Shown here one piece after another: positions 6,677 through 10,881 of a stretch of DNA of 10,881 bases. The position numbers and the translations under genes were made by a program. Each line of letters begins with the position of its first letter. Positions within the stretch are counted from its first letter, which is position 1. This stretch comes from Apiotrichum sp. Y4204. Lineage: Eukaryota; Basidiomycota; Tremellomycetes; Trichosporonales; Trichosporonaceae. The stretch is taken from positions 1 to 10,881 of the forward strand of contig JAMYHL010000207.1 in assembly GCA_025531455.1 (NCBI GenBank), in the 5' to 3' direction. The notes beneath the pieces were generated by a model. The model worked only from the letters and a program-made list of their open reading frames with translations. It did no database searches and was not told the origin of the DNA.

Positions 6677-7532
6677 TTTCAGTATATTTCGGATATGGAG
6701 ATGCCCCAGGCGTAAATGCAACTGATGTATTGTGTTGTGGTGTAAAGTATGTGCACATGAGCCACGGGCAGGGATTGTATAAAGCTGATTTACCTTCTGG
6801 GCACTGAGCAACATTGTTTTGTCACCTTATTTGAGTGTGGCTAACTCTGTAGTAACTCTCTCAGCAGAAGGGCTCTTGGCAACCAAAAATAATCATGCCT
6901 GAGTCCAGGGACGTAAAGGACAGTATTTAAATTACTTTACCGAGTCTGACTGTGTCAGAAGCGTTGCTAGGAAGTTGCGAACCAATCCCAAATGTTGTTA
7001 TTTGAAACTATTTGTGGTTCTGAGGTCACACAGTAGCATACAGCGGTCACAATGCCATTGTCTGCTGACGAATCGATTAGGAATTTCGTGGTGTTGTTTG
7101 TGTGACTGTAAGTGTTGTAGGACATAGCTCACAAAGGTCGCAAAATTGTCGTGTTAACCGTAAGGTGGTGTGAGCTCTGTGCTGTACTGAAATTGGTACT
7201 GGGGATGCTTTTGGTATTCTGTGTCCCGCAATTGTTGGTCTAGCGGTTTAGCAGAGGGTCATCCTTTGTCCAATGCAATCCAGTGATGTAAAAAAAATTG
7301 TAATTGACCTTGTGGTCTCTGTCGGTGAAATTACACTTTGTGGTATTATTAAAATTGGTAAAGCTGTAATGATTGTTGCCGGCATGTTGTTGGACATGTC
7401 GCTCTATCCCTAGAGATGCAACATCAATTTCCTCATTCTTGGTGGAGAGAGAGAACCACTCATTTCGAATTGAGGTTAGGTTATAAGAGTTTCGAGATCG
7501 AGTGTGAGACCATTAGCGTTTGGCCTATTTAA
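6677..7532. other. No convincing gene
   Basis: Very few ORFs; the largest lies on the minus strand at 6602-6814. A bulged hairpin (GAACCA...TGGTTC with inner CAAAT/ATTTG) lies at 6979-7020. Several T-rich stretches could be intronic, but no exon pair was identified. Confidence 0.5.
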
Positions 7533-7847
7533 CCAAATGACTTGGGAAGCGCCACCAGCATGGTGCTGGCCAGGAATTCGGAAAATGATTCACTGCCCTC
7601 TGTCCAGGTGAGTGTCGACGCCTCTATTTTCTTCCAAGGCTGAATGAAGGCAGGGTGGTGCGTATCCTTCAATGAAGTATCCTTCAATGACCTAGGTTGT
7701 AAACATGTCCGAAATAAATTCGCCATTGGGACCAGTGGCATCGGAATAGCCTGCCTTGAGCAAACTGTAGAGCGTAAAAGCATTAGACCTCCTCCTGTTT
7801 CGTGGACAACATTGAAAAGGGGGGTAGTCATAGATAACGCAATCTGA
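7533..7847 (+). pseudogene. Frame broken by one TGA, with a start-like exon and donor, unknown
   Basis: One frame is open across 7533-7847 except for TGA at 7641-7643. An ATG at 7560 has a favourable context (GCCACCAGCATGG). It reads MVLARNSENDSLPSVQ up to a consensus donor CAG|GTGAGT at 7605-7613, so a short first exon is conceivable. After the stop the frame continues MKAGWCVSFNEVSFND, through the 15-bp duplication, to TGA at 7845. A 100-residue minus-strand ORF (7529-7831) covers the same bases, so strand assignment is uncertain. No domain is recognised. Confidence 0.15.
7662..7691. repeat. 15-bp tandem duplication
   Basis: The unit GTATCCTTCAATGAA occurs twice in a row, with only the last base differing in the second unit. 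The period is a multiple of three, so it keeps frame on both strands: SLKDTSLKDT on the minus strand, VSFNEVSFND on the plus strand. Confidence 0.9.
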
Positions 7848-8173
7848 ACTCTCCATGATAAATTACAAGTAATAGAATATGAAAGGTAAACAAAAATTAC
7901 TGACCACTTCCGGTTCCTATCAGAACGTCAAACCATCATTTCACTCCTGCTGGCCAGAATTTTATTGCGCCACTTCAATGCAATCAGCCCAGGACCAAGT
8001 TATGTCCAAAGCCCTTGGTCATTGTGATGCACAGTGAGAAGACGATGTATCTTCCAGAAAAACCAATCCACACACATACACACCCACTGACAGACGTTTG
8101 CGTAGTCGCGTCCGGAGAGGGCATTGCGTAAGCGTAAGCCTGCTCGCGACAAAGTCGGCTTGTGTGGGTGGTC
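7848..8173. other. No convincing gene
   Basis: An A/T-rich start gives way to CA-rich sequence (CACACACATACACACCCAC near 8070). One short minus-strand ORF (7984-8175) overlaps the CA-rich part. Confidence 0.45.
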
Positions 8174-8521
8174 ATGGCAACGGTTACAAAACGTACAGCG
8201 CGTTATGCAACTCCATTCTCTAGGCAGATGCTCGTCCCATACATCTCACAGCACCCAGCTGGCCTCAGTGTCCAGTGTTATCGACGCCAAGCTGAGAGTC
8301 AACGTTGCCTCTTTGTCCAGCTGACAGCCGGCCGTAAGGCACTGGCGAAATACGTGCGTCTGTTGTTGACGCAGGGGCCGACGTCCGAGTGGAGACCTAT
8401 TCTCTACTGCCAAAGCCGGAGACAGAGAGAGTTCTACGCCGGGGTCCTGACCCCGGCTGGCTGGTTTCTTCCTCGGACTATCACCTGTGGCGATGTGCTG
8501 GGCAAAATTGGGCACCAGTAG
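8174..8521 (+). CDS. Candidate basic ORF of 115 residues, unknown
   Basis: An ATG at 8174 with G at -3 and G at +4 opens a frame of 115 residues beginning MATVTKRTARYATPF and ending GDVLGKIGHQ. The protein is Arg/Lys-rich and lacks an obvious signal peptide, membrane segment or named motif. It contains the GC-rich 20-bp palindrome (encoding the VLTPAG segment). A second frame (about 8340-8652) and a minus-strand ORF (8246-8548) overlap it, and neither reading is clearly better. It could be coding DNA from a decayed element, a host exon or chance. Confidence 0.18.
   Translation: MATVTKRTARYATPFSRQMLVPYISQHPAGLSVQCYRRQAESQRCLFVQLTAGRKALAKYVRLLLTQGPTSEWRPILYCQSRRQREFYAGVLTPAGWFLPRTITCGDVLGKIGHQ
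8438..8457. repeat. GC-rich 20-bp interrupted palindrome
   Basis: GCCGGGGTC and GACCCCGGC are exact reverse complements separated by CT. It lies inside the open frame at 8174-8521. As RNA it would fold as a 7-bp GC stem with a 6-nt loop. Confidence 0.7.
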
Positions 8522-9684
8522 GCCAAGGTGCTGCTTCTCAGCGCCCATTGGCCCTAGTTCGTCTGGCGCAGGTACTGGCGCATAGGTCGTTGCTCATAGG
8601 TAAATGGAAGAGGTCCTACCGAGTCCGTCGAAAACTAGATTGTGCTCGCTGATAAGAGTTTTGTTTGACAAGGGTGATGATGGTAGAACAGGCCCGCCCA
8701 GTGTGCGATAGTATTCTGTGGCAGACCATAACTCCCTCAGGGCTGCTTGTACCGATTGGCAACCTTGGAAACTCCACAGTGGACCCAGACATCAGGCTGT
8801 GAGAGGACAGAAGGTAAGATGGCATGTTCAGAGGGCAAGATCTGGCTGAAAGACTATAGCACCATGCGAGTGGAACACGGGTCAGGTGCCAGTTGGGCAT
8901 GCTCCCAAGTGCAGGCATACTGAGACGGGTGGGTGTGCCAGCCAGTGTCGAGGCATAGTCCAGCAGGAGCCAAAGAGGCGCGAATCAATATCTCTTGCAT
9001 AGCGGACACAACGCCATGTATTGTCTAAGGAGCCTGTTGCCCTATTGGGGAAAGGCGAAGTCAGTACAGAGAGTTGAGAATCCGCACACCCACGCACTAC
9101 TACGCTTGCAAGATGGTCTGGTCAAAAGTCCAAAGTTCAAGTTCGCCCAGGGAAGAGTCAAGTCTTCTCGTTTGATTTTCGTTGTTGGCCTAGTCTAGAT
9201 CTATATCGAGAGCTCGTTGCACTGGGGCAAGTGGCCATAGAGCGAGATGTACTCATCACAGACAGTGCTCCAGTAGCATGTAGGGGGATAGGCAAGTCCT
9301 ATACCCAGGTCCAACAGGGTTTTTTGGAGCTGTTGTGGCTGATTGTGCTGCACGGGCTAACTGACGCACAGAGTTGGCGAGGTAGGAAAAGTTACGTGGG
9401 AAAGCGGCGAGGGCCAGAAGGGGAACGGCTCAGGCGTGCGAGGGAGGCCGCTGGACCCTTCGCAGAAGAGGGCCTGAATGGAAGTTTGAGGCAGTGAGTT
9501 GTGAGGCGGCGTGTTGAGCAGCGCCTTGGGCAAGGGGTTGACCGGCATGCGGTCTGAGGGCCAAGCTGGCGACTCGCTGGAGGACAGTGGGGTCGCAGTG
9601 TAGGTGGCGGGGGCTGAAGCCCATAAGCCTCGTAGACACCCTCGTGAGCCGTGGAGAAGGGAACCGTCACCATGGGCAAGGTCG
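8522..9684. other. GC-rising stretch with competing short ORFs
   Basis: Minus-strand ORFs of 71-129 residues (8616-8918, 8882-9097, 9357-9746) and plus-strand ORFs of 67-88 residues overlap one another in different frames. None has a recognisable motif, so no gene is called. Confidence 0.4.
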
Positions 9685-10065
9685 TTAACCACGGGCACAG
9701 GCCGGACCGGGAGCCAGTGGGACTCCAACTGAGCGCGCGAGGACATGACGCGCGGGTGGGACGGCCAGATAGGCTGGGAGGGAGGGAGCGCGGATACCCG
9801 GTGCGGAGAAGCGCCTGTGAATTGGAACGTGAGTGCTCATGATGGGACCTGGGTTAGCCATGTAGGTAACCCAGTAGACGGACTGGTCGACGTAGGAGGG
9901 AGTTATGCGGATGGCTCTCCAAGAGACCTTTGCGACCTTGGCCGCAGCCCTCCTGTAGCGGGTTGAGCGGCGTACCTCCTCGGACACAGGCGAGTAGCCA
10001 CAGGTGTGGCAGACTCCGTGCAGTTGACACAAGGAGTTGAGCGCAACACTTAATCTTACTGACAA
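9685..10065 (-). CDS. Candidate ORF of 126 residues in GC-rich stretch, unknown
   Basis: The frame begins MSVRLSVALNSLCQLHGVCH and contains C-x4-C-x2-C (CQLHGVCHTC). The spacing hints at metal binding, but there is no fourth ligand at a usual distance. A basic stretch follows (RRSTRYRRAAAKVAKVSWR), then a Pro/Ala-rich tail. Other minus-strand ORFs (9357-9746 and 9392-9679) adjoin or overlap in different frames. GC-rich DNA has fewer stops, which inflates ORF length here. No splice signals clearly delimit it. Confidence 0.13.
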   Translation of the reverse strand: MSVRLSVALNSLCQLHGVCHTCGYSPVSEEVRRSTRYRRAAAKVAKVSWRAIRITPSYVDQSVYWVTYMANPGPIMSTHVPIHRRFSAPGIRAPSLPAYLAVPPARHVLARSVGVPLAPGPACARG

Positions 10066-10506
10066 CGTGTGAGCAACTGTAGACTTGCACGTGTGATATG
10101 TTTGTGTGAGTAACCGGTGGCAGCAGTACGGGAAAGCCTATGTAATGCGTTGACGGCGGGGGGACAAGTCGGCACCAGTCGTGATGGCTGAGAAGGATGA
10201 GACTGTGTTTAGGTTCGGCGCGCCGTCAAGCACAAAGGTACAATGGTCGGGCTTGGCTGGGTGGGTTCGTGCGAGCGTGTGGGGGAATACTGGAATATGT
10301 GGTGGTTGTGTATTCCCAGTGGAGCGATGTGGTCGGGCTAGTGGATAATTGTGATGATGGCTTGTGGTCACCTGTGCGCGGTGAGTGGGGTGTTGTGAGT
10401 ACGAATGTTGATCGGATTGCCGAAAGTCCAGTGTCGTAATGACGGGATGAGGACAGAAGTGAGAAAGTTCGGAGCAGATTAGGCGAGGACAACAAGAAGC
10501 TAGGTG
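10066..10506. other. No convincing gene, G/T-rich plus strand
   Basis: The plus strand is strongly G/T-biased from about 10260, which yields Ser/Pro/Thr/His-rich minus-strand ORFs (10138-10371 and 10226-10576) that look like composition artefacts. The GGGAATAC/GTATTCCC hairpin lies here. Confidence 0.45.
10283..10317. repeat. 8-bp inverted repeat GGGAATAC/GTATTCCC
   Basis: Perfect arms at 10283-10290 and 10310-10317 enclose a 19-nt loop. Arms of this length are not far above chance in a window of this size. Confidence 0.5.
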
Positions 10507-10565
10507 GATAGATAGATATACAGGGTACTGGGACCGGCTTTGTCGAGTGGGCGAGTGGGCGAGTG
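10507..10565. repeat. (GATA)3 and an 8-bp tandem GAGTGGGC array
   Basis: GATA occurs three times at 10507-10518. GAGTGGGC occurs twice, plus a partial GAGTG, at 10545-10565. Both are short simple repeats at the start of the frame that stays open to the right edge of the window. Confidence 0.75.
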
Positions 10566-10881
10566 AGTATGTACAAGCTGCTGGACTTAGGGCACCGCTG
10601 TGACCTCTTCCCTCAGCACGCGGCTCATCTTAGCTTCCTGCCTGCGGTCTACACCCTACCCCATCTGCGGATGTGCTTGTCGATCTGTATCGCAAGATCG
10701 GATAGCGAACTGGTGGCAAAGATCGACGGGAAGGGGAAGGCATTGGAGCTAAGCGGAGGTCGTCCTGGGTGTCCAATAGGCCAGAGGGTGTTCAACAGGG
10801 CCAGGATCATTATCAGGAATCTTTGTTCGGCCGCTATCAAAAGGGTCACCGAAACAACGGAAAGAGCTTTTTCCTCGTTTT
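10512..10881 (+). CDS. Partial open frame running off the right edge, unknown
   Basis: After TAG at 10509-10511 this frame has no stop for 123 codons and leaves the window still open. The first ATG is at 10569 (A at -3) and begins MYKLLDLGHRCDLFPQHA. A second is at 10671 (MCLSICIARSDSELVAKIDG). The tail includes GQRVFNRARIIIRNLCSAA. Residue composition is protein-like, with alternating hydrophobic and basic stretches. I recognise no family. A minus-strand frame shares the same third-codon positions from 10649 to the edge, so base composition cannot decide between them. A run of 123 codons is expected about once or twice by chance in such a window. Confidence 0.25.
   Translation, partial: MDIQGTGTGFVEWASGRVSMYKLLDLGHRCDLFPQHAAHLSFLPAVYTLPHLRMCLSICIARSDSELVAKIDGKGKALELSGGRPGCPIGQRVFNRARIIIRNLCSAAIKRVTETTERAFSSF
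10649..10881 (-). CDS. Partial open frame entering from the right edge, unknown
   Basis: Reading from the right edge, the minus strand is open for 76 codons before TAG at 10649-10651. It includes SVVSVTLLIAAEQRFLIM and ends SDLAIQIDKHIRRWGRV. The first part is hydrophobic enough for a membrane segment; the end is amphipathic and basic. It could be the last exon of a gene lying mainly outside the window. It competes with the plus-strand frame over the same bases. No polyadenylation signal was noted in the short stretch below the stop. Confidence 0.2.
   Translation of the reverse strand, partial: NEEKALSVVSVTLLIAAEQRFLIMILALLNTLWPIGHPGRPPLSSNAFPFPSIFATSSLSDLAIQIDKHIRRWGRV

Noticed and set aside
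1..10881. ORFs of 60-134 codons on both strands as real genes
   Set aside because: With about 3/64 stops per codon and roughly 1,000 stop-to-stop intervals, a longest frame near 140 codons is expected by chance. Lengths alone give no support, and most overlap one another.

Overview
This window looks like non-coding or intron-rich DNA from a eukaryotic nuclear genome. Base composition is close to balanced and there is no bacterial gene layout: no run of long adjacent ORFs, no ribosome-binding-site/operon structure, and no rRNA, recognisable tRNA or CRISPR array. About 1,000 stop-to-stop intervals are expected over six frames at this composition. The longest would be expected at around 140 codons, and the longest seen is 134 codons from an ATG. 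No ORF therefore stands out by length, and every protein-coding call below is a low-confidence candidate exon. I cannot name the organism.

The best-supported content is repetitive. A dispersed repeat of about 110-146 bp occurs four times: A at 3087-3213 (-), C at 4982-5122 (+), D at 5307-5452 (+) and B at 6271-6379 (-). Complete copies begin TGTCA and end (T)GACA, carry AATAAA on their forward strand, and contain a 7-bp stem/10-nt loop hairpin at a fixed place. C and D lie head-to-tail, 184 bp apart, and the sequence right after C begins TGG. That layout is what a 471-bp miniature LTR retrotransposon (TRIM) would look like, although no polypurine tract or target-site duplication was found. 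Between D and B sits a separate near-perfect foldback of 100 nt (5952-6051; 30-bp stem, 40-nt loop).

Region by region: 1-1160 has no convincing gene. A possible terminal exon lies at 1172-1249. 1250-2040 is featureless, and 2045-2614 (+) and 2588-2992 (-) are long but chance-compatible open frames. 3087-3213 is repeat A. 3214-4000 is non-coding with a purine tract. 4001-4231 is a Cys-rich candidate internal exon with a consensus splice donor. 4232-6380 holds the GTAC/GTAAG palindrome cluster, repeats C, D and B, the foldback and an ATT microsatellite. 6365-6676 is an open frame with a short SET-domain-like tail motif directly after repeat B. 7533-7847 is a frame broken by one stop, containing a 15-bp tandem duplication. 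8174-8521 is a basic ORF with a good ATG context. 8700-10450 is more GC-rich with competing minus-strand frames. The right edge (10512-10881) is open on both strands and runs out of the window.

No pathway or gene cooperation can be inferred.
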